In this document: in pieces, positions 12,391-23,097 of the stretch
How the letters are laid out: each line of letters starts with the position of its first letter
How positions within the stretch are numbered: the first letter of the stretch is position 1
Source: Perkinsus olseni
Lineage: Eukaryota; Perkinsozoa; Perkinsida
Length of the DNA: 64,000 nt
Direction of reading: 5' to 3'
Assembly: GCA_013115125.1 (NCBI GenBank)
Contig: JABANN010000015.1
Coordinates: forward strand, 1-64,000
Notes under the pieces: model-generated
Seen by the model: only the letters and a program-made list of their open reading frames with translations
Database searches by the model: none
What the model was told of the DNA's origin: nothing
Made by a program: the position numbers and the translations under genes

Positions 12391-12811
12391 TCTGGGGCCT
12401 GAGCCGCAGTCCGAGGCCGGTGGATACGGAAGCTGAGGAGGACCACCTTAGTGAACTATGGCATCAGCGACTAGAGGACAACCTCCGCCATCGGAAGGTA
12501 CGCATGGCAACTCCCTCACTCGGTCAAGGGCAGGAGTTCCTTCTCACGGATGAGAGTCGCGCATGGCGTTGAGCTCCGCCTGACTAGCTAGAGTTGGTAT
12601 TCGTCTCAGAGTGTCAATGCCAAGAGAACATACAGCATCCGGCAGGCGATAAAGCAGTTGGTGGGGGAGAGGGACGACTTGAAGGAAGAGAATACTGAGC
12701 TGAAAAATCAGGAAGAGACACTGCGAGAGGACGTCACCAGTCTGAGTGAAAAGTGAGAGGCGGAAGGTCAGGGTATCGAAGCCGGCGCGGCCAATCTGCC
12801 GAAAAGCGACA

Positions 12812-12868
12812 GAGATGAGCGTCTCCGTGTTAGGCTTGATTCAAGCCTAACACGGAGACGCTCATCTC
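12812..12868. repeat. Perfect 57-bp palindrome in an intron
   Basis: The 28 bases at 12812-12839 are the exact reverse complement of 12841-12868, with a single T at 12840 between them. The right arm ends about ten bases before the acceptor of the exon that reads PLEDACQQQQR, so the palindrome covers the 3' part of that intron. Confidence 0.97.
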
Positions 12869-14135
12869 ATTCAAGCCGCTTGAAGACGCTTGCCAGCAGC
12901 AACAACGAGCTGGGAATATAATCGAAGAGATGACGAGCAAGTTAGAAGAGAATGAGTAGGGTTATATTCCTTCCTGGAAGTATTACAGGGTGCATCAATG
13001 ATGCACCTCAGAGGCTTGTCTAGAGAACTGGATGATACCCGTACTCGGGCCACGAAGTTGAACGAAGAAGTGAAGGTCGGTGTGAGCGAGACATTGTCTT
13101 CTCCATTGCATGCGGCCAATCTGGACAGGCGCTTAGTTCCGATCTTGTTCTGAGAAACGGGGAACTCGCGGAGTTGAGGGCGACGGAAGCTGCATCAGCG
13201 GCTAAACTAGCTGTAGGTTGCACTGTGAAAGACTTCAGTGAATGCGCTGACTGGGGTTTCCAGGCTGCACGAGAGCATATCTCGGCCATGGTGGGGATGA
13301 TGGACCGGATAATGAAGATGCCTGATGGGGAAAAGATGGGGGAGGAGCTCGCCGATGCTCTCGGAAAAGGTAAGCCTCGCCCTACATCGTGCCTCGCTTC
13401 AGCATTCCGGGAGTTTCCGTGAGGACACCGGGGCCTGGAAGGTTGCTAGTGAGGCTGGAAGGTGGAGGGGTTTGCTTCAGGTGGGGCCTTTTATCCTGTC
13501 CTCTCCCGATACGACAGGCGAGTGGCGAGGCGAGTCTCTGACATTCTGCAGGAGGCGGAGGTAGAGTGCATCGGCTCGTGAAGTCAGTCGAATGCATGGT
13601 TGCTCATCCGAGAGGCGTTAGTAGCTGGTCGTCATCATAGCGATGTCTGGGTTGGTTGCTAGGATGAGAAGACGCGAGCGATGGCCCGGGTACGGGAGCA
13701 GATGGATGACTTAGCGATACGAAGGGATGAACTAGAGCAGGAAAGGTCATTCCTGTGTGAAGAGAGGCAACAGCTGCAGGAAGACCTCGAAGCTTTGGCT
13801 CACGAGTGAGCGAGGAGTGAGCGAAGCGACTCCCATAGAAGACATTCCGCTCTCAGTCTCCAGAATATTTGTCAAGAGCGCCAGTTGGCGGAGGGCGATT
13901 ACGGTCATGCAACGGGCCCATTGGGGGAAGATAGGTGAGTTCCCCTCGGCGACATGGACACTGAAAAGCTTGAATCAGGAACGCGTTCGATTTGCTTGAG
14001 CAGGCGCGAGCTTCTGTCGCGAAACTGGAAGGCGAGAGGAAGGTCCGTAACGCGAAGTTGCAGAATTTTTGCATCATCGTCGTCCTCAGTCACTCGTTGC
14101 CTCCTCTCAACGTACCGAGGCGGAGCTAGCCGACT

Positions 14136-14397
14136 AGAGCTGGGCAGCCGTACTGGGGTCGAGGAAAGTACGGTACGGAGTACGTTCCAAACTGTCAACT
14201 TAGTACGGGTACGGACAATTAGTACGTATTAGCTATATCAAATAACGCATACGTGTATTAAATTACGCCGTACTTCAAGTACGGCGTACTAGTACGGTAC
14301 CTGGGAGCCCCTGGGACGGGTAGTACGGGTACGGAGCCGTACTCGTACCCGTACCGTACTTCGTACTAGACCGTACCCGTACTGTCGCCCACCTCTA
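14136..14397. mobile_element. hAT-like non-autonomous element (MITE) with 8-bp TSD
   Basis: The element is 262 bp and has no coding capacity. Its ends are inverted copies of TAGAG(C/G)TGGGC, a typical hAT-superfamily terminus, and its interior is full of GTACGG/CCGTAC motifs. It is flanked on both sides by tagccgac (14128-14135 and 14398-14405), an exact 8-bp target-site duplication as hAT transposases make. Removing the element and one TSD copy restores an open coiled-coil exon (…ELAD/LQLLKDRSKAELA) matching the equivalent exon in copy 1 and the first block of copy 2, so it landed inside an exon. Confidence 0.88.
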
Positions 14398-16375
14398 TAG
14401 CCGACCTTCAGCTGTTGAAGGACCGTTCAAAGGCCGAGCTGGCGGTAGGAAATGCATGTCCCTCTACAACGGAGGGCGGCCAGGGACCGACTGTGCGAAG
14501 TCTTCAGGCTGCTCGAGAGAATATGACAGTCATGATGAGGACGATGGAGCGGATAATTGAGTTACGTGAGAATGAGAACCTGAGGAATGAGCTGAGAGAG
14601 GCCCTTGGAGATAGTGAGAGCGCAAGGGAAGTGTGACACTGGATGTGTGACCGACGATTGAAATGACTTTGAAGTAGTGGAGGTTTGACATCTCCCGTGG
14701 TCTGTTGATTGCTAGATTGTTCGTCGGGGTGCCGGGCGGCGGTGGCTCCTGTAGGTCGCAGCTTCCATCCAGCCCTTGCTCGCTATGCTGAAGAGATTAC
14801 CGAGAGGATCAGCACGATAAGACGAGAGGCTGAGGTTGGTGCTCATCGGTCTTGGCCTCTCCCAGACTGTTAACAATGCAGCCGCCGGCCAGTCGATTCT
14901 GAGCGTCTATTGCCCTCAGTATCCTTAGTCGTTTTCTAAGTGTCGTACTTCTGGGTATTTCTAAGTCTGTCAGGCTGGGGTGAAACCAGTCGCTGCCCAC
15001 TCAAACTATGAGCGCGAAAGCCAGTATGGAGCGATCGAGCTCGAGTTGGAGCATCAGACGTGAGACTTGACTATGATGGGGAGAAGGGGATTTCCTGTCG
15101 TTGACGTTGGCGTTCGCAGTTCTGTAGAGCTCAGTCTCAGCTCGGCTGTGTGGAGCCGATTCCCTTTTGTCGCGAATGAGAGGTTGATGGCAGGTCGATA
15201 GGGTCGGCCTCAGTGACGGCGGCAACCCAGCGCTCCGTTGAGGTTCAGGCGGCACTCGGAAGGTGAGACCTTTTGTATGTGTTAGCACTGCCCGATGTCA
15301 TCAGAACAGGGAAACCGTGCCGCAAGATCGATGCCTTGATGAAAAGGTAGAGGAGGAGCGGTCAGGCTTCGACGGGGAAGTGAGTCGTATTTGCTGTGCC
15401 CTATATACTCAATGAGCCGACTTGTTCTCAGATGAGCACTGCATTGGAGCATACTAAAGATGCCTTTCGTGTGGAGATCGGCCGCTTGGAGAGCGAAGTT
15501 GTGGAGCTCAAGCGCTTGTTCGAGCAAGAGCTACGCCGGGTTAAAGAAGAAGCTGAGTGAGATACCCTTTCGTCACGTTCGGGCGGGCCGGCCCATTGAT
15601 TGTGATTGTATTTCACGGCAGAGTACCTCATATGCTTCTCGTGTCGTTGTATAAAACAACTTGTTTAAATCAGACTTCGACTGGAGAACTTCAAGCAGCA
15701 CATTGAGGAACAGCGTGTGGAGGAGCGAAGACGAGCAGCACTCAAACTCGAGGACGTAGCTCGAGAAAAGGAACAACTGGAGATGGACAAGGTGACTCGC
15801 GTGTAGAGCTTTCAACGAGCTGCGATTCATCGGTTATGGCAGCGTCTGCCCTGAGCGAACTTCACAAGGCATTGGCAGCTCGGATGTCTTACTTCAGTTT
15901 CGGCTGCAGAACAGCTTGGACGTGGCTCAGCGGAAGCTCTCTGAGCTGAGTCCGAAGAACAGCTCACTCGTCAATGGGGATCCTGTCGTTAACGAGATAG
16001 ATCCGTTGATCTTCGCAGGTCGAAATACTTATCGGATTGGAAGGATAGGTAGGCTAGTATCCTGTTCGAACATCGACGACATTCTGGTCAGGTAAACTGC
16101 GCTCTCCGATCGCGAGCTCTGGACGACGGATCCCGGCGGGGAAAGGGTCAGAAGCGCCCCTGGCCATCGGCTCCCCGAGTCCTAGTTTGCCGGACGAAAG
16201 TTGCGCGTTATCTACGATCTGTTCCACGACTCCATCACCGGCAAAAGATCGGAGGCGACCATCCCGCCGCCTGCAACCATCATCGAGCTGCTTGGCGAGT
16301 ACGACGGTAGACCCCAAGCACCGATGCAAAGCATTAGTTGCAGAATGGGCGCAGCTCAACTTTGAGGATGGCTAG

Positions 16376-16640
16376 GAGCCTGCCAGGCTGTGAACGTGTA
16401 CCGAGTATACTAATAAATCAGCTGCAAGCCATTCGCCCTGATGACCAGGCTAGCGAAAGCCCCGGCTTTCGGTCTCACTCGGCGTGCTTGTATCTGTGTA
16501 CATTATTTTCAAATCTGTGTAGGGTCTACTCCTTCTGATAAGTCTCGAACCTTCGAGCTACTAGAGCACCCTAACACTCCCGAAAAACGCGCAATGCATG
16601 CGTGTTACGTCATCAAATTTCATCCGTGCTTCTGCTTCTT
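16376..16640. other. Intergenic stretch
   Basis: Nothing supported here. A 186-codon plus-strand frame from 16441 overlaps the better supported minus-strand coding region and has no family resemblance. Confidence 0.4.
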
Positions 16641-16779
16641 TGTTCATTATCGAGGTGTCCTTGTCGTGTTGCAAGTCTTCATCTCTCTGGTATCAAGTCG
16701 GATCAGACGACGCGCTTTGAAAAACCTCGACCCTGATTTAAACCACCGCCGCCAAAAGCCTTCATGCCAAGTAAGGTCA

Positions 16780-17300
16780 AGAAAGATGACGATGGGTGCT
16801 GAAGGGTGCTTACAGGTTTTTGTTGGAAAGGAACTTTCACCTCTCTGGAGTTTGAGAGAGGTGGTTCGATGCAGTGACTCTGTCATCCTGATTATATTCA
16901 TCACCATTGGAGCACCATCGTTAACTCGAACACCACATGATAGGATATCATTGCCATTGCCGATTCGCGACATCAAGATCATCCCAATAGGAGCATGCTG
17001 AGGATAGTTCTTGTGAAGAGCTATCTGATTGTTGGGGTAGTCGTTGCGGAAAGTGTATGCTAGGAAGAATGCGTAGCTGAACGGCCAGCCCAGTACTGTA
17101 GCTGAAATAAGACCCTGTTACCAGGAATAATACGTCCCCGCCTGCAGTACGCTTGCAGTAATGCTTCGGGGCGTTATCAACCACGATAGAATCTCCAGTG
17201 GAGATTCTTCACTATTGCCCAATCTGAGTCTCGGCAGTGGCACAAAGCCCATAGTTTCATCCTCGACATACGAGAATCCGTGATTAGTAACCCTCTCAAA
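16780..17300 (-). CDS. Unrecognised minus-strand protein, two or more exons
   Basis: Two minus-strand exons join through a GT-AG intron of about 90 nt. The first reads LWALCHCRDSDWAIVKN and ends at CGT G; the second continues with TVLGWPFSYAFFLAYTFRND and YPQHAPIGMILMSRIGNGND, then VNDGAPMVMNIIRM. A GTAAGC donor follows the triplet for the last Thr of SSFPTKT. I do not recognise the family. The 3' exons are unclear and may reach 16647. Confidence 0.4.
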
Positions 17301-17485
17301 CCCGCTCAACTTCCCACGATCCTCTCTGGTGTCTGTTTTTATCTTCCTTACAATGCCTTCGAGTGGACCTGGTAAGCCAGGACCTGGCTGCCAGGTATAT
17401 AACGCAAACTCCAGTATCTACAGCGGATATGCAGTATCTACAGTATGTACAACCCGTTTGGATTGGAAAATTCAAAGCACAATAT

Positions 17486-17557
17486 ACCAGGAGCGGGGAT
17501 CGAACCCGCGACCTTCTGCGTGTAAGGCAGACGTCATAACCACTAGACTATCCCGGC
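17486..17557 (-). tRNA. tRNA-Val (anticodon UAC)
   Basis: The minus strand folds as a standard cloverleaf: acceptor GCCGGGA with TCCTGGT (two G-U pairs), D-arm with TAGTCTAGTGG, anticodon stem TCTGC/GCAGA around loop CTTACAC, and T-arm GCGGG-TTCGATC-CCCGC. It has no intron. The anticodon TAC reads valine. Confidence 0.93.
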
Positions 17558-17997
17558 GTGGATATCTTGGGCGCCTCGGCGGCGCGCACGTGTAAGAATG
17601 ATCTTTGGCTTACGTCTAGGCAGAGACAACCTTTCCTCAAATGTACGAGCTCACTTCAAACGAGATGGGCCTCAAAAGACGGCGACGCGTCTGCCGCCCT
17701 CGGCGTGCAGTCGGCCATATTGACTCGGCTTGTGCTTGCGCCGTACGATCCCGGAAATGACTCGGGAAAGTGCCGCGCGGAAAGGAATTCCTGTGTGTTT
17801 CTAAACCCACAATTGACACTTGATTTCGCAATAGAGCCGTGTATACTCCGCTACCGATAAATCAGCGCATCGCACCGCCGTTGTGGGGATACTCCGCGTA
17901 AGCAGGTCTTCGGGTTTGGGTGCGTTGTCTCGCTGGTCTGGAGCTCAAAGGTCGCGGTAGTGGACGACGTTCCAGTGGTTCCTTTTCCCATCCACAC
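17558..17997. other. Upstream region of BUD23
   Basis: No open frame with coding character. It lies between the tRNA-Val gene and the BUD23 start codon and presumably holds promoters of both, but I can point to no defined motif. Confidence 0.4.
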
Positions 17998-19740
17998 ATG
18001 GCGTCTCGGCCGGAGCATATAGCCCCGCCAGAGTTCTTCTATGATGAGGATATGGCCGAGAAGTAATGGGGGAGTTTGGCATTATACTGGCTGATAGCAC
18101 TGCGAAGATCAGTATTGGCAAACGAATTTCCGTACTCATGTAGTCCTCTATTGTTAACTCGGAATATTCAGATACGCGGCGAACAGCCGCATGATTGACA
18201 TCCAGAGCAAGATGACCGAGCGAGCCATCGAGTTGATGATGCTCAGTGATGACGAACCAAGCCTGGTATTGATAGCGCACTTTGACACTTGGCTCTCATT
18301 CGCATCAACAGGTCCTGGATGTTGGAGTAGGCTCAGGGATTTCAGGAGGCGTCCTTGGTGATCATGGGCATTTCTTCGTTGGTCTGGATATATCATCAGC
18401 TATGCTAAACGTGGCTTTAGAGCGAGAGGTAGGATCGAGTCTCTCTATGAGGTGGTGGTCGCCACAGGGTTGTGCATCATCTCACAAGAGTTGCCGTACA
18501 TCCCGCATATAGAATGCTGATTCAATCAGCCTGATGAAAAGCGAGTCTCGCTGTGGTGATATCAATGCCGTGGTTGTCAGGTCGATGAGAGCGGAGACTT
18601 TCTCCTAGGGGATATGGGACAGGTAATTTTCTGTACTTCCGATTCGGCTGACCCTAGTCACCTCATACCTAGAGAATCCACGTGAGAATCCCCTATGTCA
18701 GGGCTTTGGGTTCCGTCCTGGCACCTTCGATGGATGCATATCGATCTCAGCTTTGCAGTGGCTCTGTAACTCGGACGTTAAAGGTGATGAACGGCCGTCC
18801 CTATGCCCCTCGGTCATATGGTATCTTCAGGTCATGAGCCGTACCGACGGCTGAGGAAGTTCTTCCAGGACTTATTCAATTGCTTGAAGAAGGGCGGTAG
18901 GGCCGTACTGCAGTTCTACCCAGAGAGTGGAGAGCAGGTAGTGACTGGGTTTGCTGCACAGTCTATTTGCTCGAGGAAAAGTTCATTCTCCAGTGGGGCC
19001 GAGTGTAGAAGCACTTATCATGATTGCCTCATCAGGTTGAGATGATCACAAGTGCTGCCATGCGTTCGGGTTTCGGCGGCGGGTTGGTTGTCGACTTTCC
19101 CCATTCGTCCAAGGCGAAGAAGCACTTCCTTGTCTTATACGCGGGTAGTAAACATTGTTGCCTCTTGGCCACCTCTTCGAGCTTCTATCGTAGCTCATTG
19201 GGCTGATCGTAATTCGAGGTCGTGGAGGCTATTGTCGCCACATGAGGATTGTTTCGGAGCTTGTGATAGGTTTTGGGGATTGGGTTGCTGGATGGTGTGA
19301 ACTTAGGCGCCCATTCGGTTTTCTAATCTTCTGATAACTTGGATTTTCACGCGGCCAACTTTGTGACGTTGTTATGCAGGATTCAATGGGGCGGTGCCGC
19401 AAGGTTTGACCGGCACAGCTGGCGGTGATGCACTCGCTGAGGGTGGCTCGGCTGTGCGGAACGCGGGAAGAATGAACGCGAAGAGAGGTCTGAGAAGAAG
19501 AGATCAGATACACGAAGGACGGGTAGTTTTGCCGTAGAGGGGCTGCTGTTGTCACTGAGTGGCTTTTGCGCTTTCAGGCAGCCGTCAAGTCTCGCAGTTG
19601 GATTCAGGAGAAGAAAGATCGTTATCGCTCCCAAGGCCGCGACGTCAAGCATGATTCGAAGTAAGACGTCAGAAGTCTCTGGTGGCTTGGCTCAATTTCG
19701 ACTCAGGTACACTGGACGGAAGAGGAAGCCTCGGTTCTGA
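17998..19740 (+). CDS. BUD23: BUD23/WBSCR22 18S rRNA (guanine-N7) methyltransferase
   Basis: Ten exons (17998-18062, 18172-18265, 18312-18428, 18581-18622, 18702-18783, 18831-18937, 19036-19147, 19380-19522, 19578-19660, 19707-19740) give exactly 293 codons. The N-terminus [17 protein letters not shown] and the C-terminus [10 protein letters not shown] are family signatures. The SAM-binding fold shows motif I as [12 protein letters not shown] (human has C in place of V), then [14 protein letters not shown], and [15 protein letters not shown]. The enzyme methylates one guanine of small-subunit rRNA and helps 40S maturation in nucleus and nucleolus, working with TRMT112. All introns are GT-AG with agreeing phases. 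Length is close to the usual 280 residues. The basic tail is a likely nucleolar signal. Confidence 0.96.
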
Positions 19741-19946
19741 GGTGGCCTGGGCCGGTAGGAGCCACTTTGGTGTATTGTACGTTACCTACCACAATAACCT
19801 CCTTACGTTGATAAGCTCGTCTAGTTTCTACGGATCCGTACCGCCGGTCTTGTTCTGAATCGCGCCGAGATCATCTCAGTAGGGGTTGTGGGGGTATGGC
19901 TCGCCTAGTGGACTCCTGTTAGCCGCTTGTCCCTCTTTTTAGTTTT
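19741..19946. other. Short intergenic region
   Basis: About 200 bases between the BUD23 stop and the next start codon on the same strand. No feature seen. Confidence 0.5.
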
Positions 19947-21309
19947 ATGCCATCCCAGGCCGGCTCGTGTTCCACCCGCTGCAGCCCTAGGCTGCTCAGC
20001 CTTGCTGCGAGGGAAGTCGTGTCTGGCGCTAAGAAGGCTGCCGCGCCTCGGAAAGGTGGAACGAGGATGGCCTGCAAGAAGGCCCCAAAACGTAAACTTA
20101 GCGAGACGGAGGTGGCGCTCCCTCGTAAAGCGAGGAAGGCGCGTAAGAGCCCTCCGCCTGCTCCGAGCAAGGAAGTCCTGACGGACAAGCCTGAAGGCCC
20201 GGTTACGCGGAGGTCCAATCGTTCCACCGCTTGCGAGCCTATCAGAGATCGTCTTGTTGAGGTAATTGGGGCCGTTTATCTCGGTTGATCGAGTCGTCGA
20301 GTCAGAAGTCGTGTTGTTGTTACTGAAAATCGCCGCACGTCCGGGATTGTTGGTATCGGACCTCGTGGCGCAATGGAAGCGCGTCGGTTTCCGGAGCCGA
20401 AGGTTGCGGGTTCAAGTCCCGCCGGGGTTATTTTTGTCGTGTGTCGGTATCCCGCTTTCTACGAGTAGGATTCTTTCACTGTTCAGTGTTCACCCTGGAA
20501 CTTCCCTTATTTGTCATGGTTTGCCGTTATCTGACTTCCAGATATGCCAAACTATCGGCGTAATGCGACTGAGTAGTTGCGAAGTGCCGACGAGACGAAG
20601 TCGAAGGCTGACCAAGGCTGCAGTCGCCAAACGAGGAGATGCTGGCGCTAGGCAGCTCCACTTGGTGAGTTTGTGAGGCAAATCTTCATATCTGTAGCCT
20701 GTTCGCTGAGGCAGGTTCATGAGGTTGTCTCGGACTACAGGAAATGCCTCGGCTACGGTTTGTTCATGAAGGACTTCCCTTCCTGCGAGCTGAAGATACT
20801 CTTCGAACGAAGCTTCTTCTCGGGCTGCAGTATGCATTGTGCCAGCTTATGCGTAAGAAAGCACTATTTTTCTCGGTGGTGATTGCTCCTTGACTCTTCA
20901 GATATTCGAGGAGGAGGCGAGCAAGGCTCGCCCCGTCGTGCTTGGTTCCTGCCTCTACCGATATGACTCGGTCGCCCGAGATGCAATGATCTTGCTTTTT
21001 GCCACGGCGGACGAACTCAAGTTCAAGCGAAGTAAGGCAAGGCCACCATAACCACTCGCCACAGACACGCCTTCAGGTCGAACTACTTTCTCGTGCAGAG
21101 GGCAGGGCTTCGGCCGACTTCTCGATGATGCACTATGCGCATGGTTGAGGGAGCATCGGGAATGCCGATCGGTGTATGTCGAGATGCAAGATGAGACGGT
21201 CACCAAGTTTTGGGCCAAGCTCGGGTACTGTGGGGGAACGGCGGGCTGGGGTGGCAGTACATTCGGTATCATTCGGTATCAAATTAACTTTTCAGGTATG
21301 ATAAATTGA
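19947..21309 (+). CDS. GNAT-family N-acetyltransferase with basic N-terminus
   Basis: Six exons (19947-20261, 20542-20664, 20715-20852, 20902-21031, 21077-21265, 21296-21309) give 303 codons with agreeing phases. The first 105 residues are Lys/Arg/Pro-rich (ACKKAPKRKLSE, RKARKARKSPPPAPS), like a nuclear or chromatin-binding tail, and exon 2 is also basic. The C-terminal part has the GNAT pattern: a hydrophobic strand (RDAMILLFATADE), the acetyl-CoA loop RGQGFGRLLDDAL (family Q/RxxGxG/A), then VYVEMQDETVTKFWAKLGY, where the FW-KLGY motif closes the fold. The substrate is unknown; a histone or other nuclear protein is an inference from the basic tail. A tRNA-Arg gene lies in the first intron. 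The last exon adds only GMIN. Confidence 0.7.
20359..20429 (+). tRNA. tRNA-Arg (anticodon CCG)
   Basis: The cloverleaf reads acceptor GACCTCG with CGGGGTT, D-stem GCGC/GCGC, anticodon stem TCGGT/GCCGA around loop TTCCGGA, and T-arm GCGGG-TTCAAGT-CCCGC. It is on the same strand as, and inside intron 1 (20262-20541) of, the acetyltransferase gene. Confidence 0.9.
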
Positions 21310-21541
21310 GTAGCCGTATCGATCTGAGTCAGACGACCAGGGGTTTCGAGGGCACCGAGTTAGCCCGCAAGAAGCTCGGATCTTGAATTCTCACGTCAAC
21401 TAGGCTCTTCGCAGCGTCCTAGATGACTACGCAATTTTGTCTTGCGGAGATCCTCTGTAGATAGGGCAACCGAGTTTTAATTCGTTCATGATGTGCTCTG
21501 TTGCCACGTGCGGATCAGTTTGTTGTTCCTGCTACCCATAA

Positions 21542-21652
21542 TACCCGGCCCGAGGATCGAACTCGGGACCTCTATAATGACTAATATCTGGTACCGGTAG
21601 CGTATCAGGTTGCTTATTCCACGTCTGCTGACCGCCTTAGACGACTAGAGCC
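21542..21652 (-). other. tRNA-like sequence, probably degenerate
   Basis: The minus strand has a clean T-arm (CCCGAG, TTCGATC, CTCGGG) with a good B-box and, about 75 bases before it, an A-box-like TAGTCGTCTAAGGCG. I could not form an acceptor stem or a convincing anticodon arm, even allowing a long variable arm or an intron. It may be a tRNA pseudogene or the head of a SINE. Confidence 0.35.
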
Positions 21653-21815
21653 AATTTGTAGACTATTGTTAGACTTAGTTACACTTAGTATATTTCAACC
21701 TAAGATACTCACTTCGCCGCCGCCGACTCCCGCTGGTGATGATGACGATTATCTCGCATCCTGTTGCGTTGGTGTGGGTGAGGCCTCGTCGCAGCTCGTT
21801 ATGTGATTGACCCTC

Positions 21816-22765
21816 ATGGCGAGCGGCGGAAGATTTTTCGGCAAGGAAGTTTTCAACCCGAAGTTTATATGCATGCAGATACTGGCCATGCAGGTAGGAG
21901 GGAAGGGAGGATCCGTGTTGCCGTTGGTGGAACCCCATCTCTTCAGGCCTGCTACTACCTCCTGTTGGTCGCGGGAGTATGCACCCTCAACCAACTCTGT
22001 GGTTTGCCCGTGGCTGTGGTAGTGCGTTGCAGCTGTGTGTCAATGGCGAGGGCCTTCTTGGTCAGAGTCGACTCTTTCGAGATGACAACGTCGGGTTCGG
22101 GGATACTGAGAGCACGATCATGACCACTGTTTTAGTTTTCATGGGTCCTCTGATGTAAGGTGGGTGGCGATGAGGAGGAATCTTAGCTCGAACAGTGCAC
22201 TTCACGGAGGGGTTGGTGGTATCTTGGTAGGCCGAACACCGGCCATGCTTGGTGTCCTCAGGTCGATCGTTCTTACCTATATAGTGGAGCGTGCGAAGAA
22301 GTGCTTGGATTTCGTTGTAACGTATCATGTATGGCACTTGACATCGACGTGGATCCAGATGGGCCGAATACCCTCCTATTGTAATACTTGGGACCTCATA
22401 CCACACCATGCTCGAATCATGGGATATCCGATGATCGTCTCAGTTTCATGGTGGCTCTGGCACGTCGCCGCTGCAACAATAACGGTGCTGCTTGGCGAGT
22501 AAGGCCCCTGACGATCGCACTGGCTGTTGCTGTTTCTGCTGTTCTTATCGAAAGCCCTTCACCAGCCTCCTTGTGTCCATCCTTCCCGTATCCCGTCAGA
22601 TATCTTTGCATGCAGCTGGAAACTCGCGAGATCTCACTGGGTGGAGGGAACGCTGTTCTGGAGCGCGAAGAGGCAGCAGCCCGACAGTTCGGCCAGCCGA
22701 AGCATTCTGCGGACGGACCGCCGGCCGGAGGCACGGAGCCGCCAGTTGAGATGGATTGTGTCTAG
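21816..22765 (+). CDS. SYS1: SYS1 homologue, Golgi membrane protein
   Basis: Six exons (21816-21893, 21947-21976, 22033-22154, 22262-22380, 22444-22498, 22600-22765) give 190 codons with agreeing phases. Family landmarks are in order: FNPKFICMQILAMQ, the segment RLFRDDNVGFGDTES, KKCLDFVVTYHVWHL (human KQCLDFTVTVHFFHL), RIPS, WWLWHVAAATITVLLGEYLCM (human GEYLCM), and LETREISL. SYS1 has four membrane helices and recruits the small GTPase ARFRP1/Arl3 to the trans-Golgi for vesicle tethering. The C-terminus after the conserved part is longer than in human and rich in Pro/Gly/Glu. The third junction uses a GTATGC donor at 21977. Confidence 0.93.
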
Positions 22766-23097
22766 CCATTGTGTAACACTGTTTGGATGTGTACTACTTG
22801 TGTAAGATTATCATCAACTGTTGCTCGTCGTTGAGCGATCAATTAAGTTCTCGTCTGATAGCGGTACGTGCTAGTCAGTATCCCCCGACGGCTAGAGGCC
22901 CCTCTGATGAACTGAACAGCGTCGTTGATCCTGCCTGACCGTCTCACGGGTTGGGTCGTGGTGCGGTGTACTGTCTCGTGACCTGTTGTTCATAGAGGGT
23001 CTCGTGCAACAAGAACGAGAGTCCTTCACTCAGGGAGTTGGGCATTCGGGAGTATTTCAGTTTGGTCCTTGTGCGTGTTGCTCGACCGCTGTGCGAG

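Larger units (their letters stand above)
11312..16375 (+). pseudogene. Coiled-coil gene, copy 2: rearranged, probably decayed
   Basis: Exons homologous to copy 1 appear in the same order: LREVEDTRRRLEMAESE; the block ENSELKDR/YMTAGERFERLMESEEE, almost identical in DNA to 6475-6626; IRQAIKQLVGERDDLKEEN; AAREHISAMVGMMDRIMKM at 13261-13370; and RRVSDILQEAE. At 13670 the order jumps back to the TRAMARVREQMDDL exon and runs through the same block a second time, AARENMTVMMRTMERIIEL at 14510-14620, before finishing with exons matching the end of copy 1 and a Ser/Pro tail (DPKHRCKALVAEW), stop 16373-16375. Exons equivalent to 6059-6310 and 7680-8180 of copy 1 are missing, 11720-12390 has no coiled coil, and one exon is split by a MITE. 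Many splice sites and phases remain good, so a shortened product is not excluded. Confidence 0.6.

Noticed and set aside
16441-17001. 186-codon open frame on the plus strand
   Set aside because: It overlaps minus-strand exons with better coding character and a good splice join, and its own composition (Cys/His/Arg scatter) resembles no protein family.
21542-21652. Functional tRNA gene
   Set aside because: A- and B-box-like sequences are present but no acceptor or anticodon stem forms, so it is kept only as a tRNA-like sequence.
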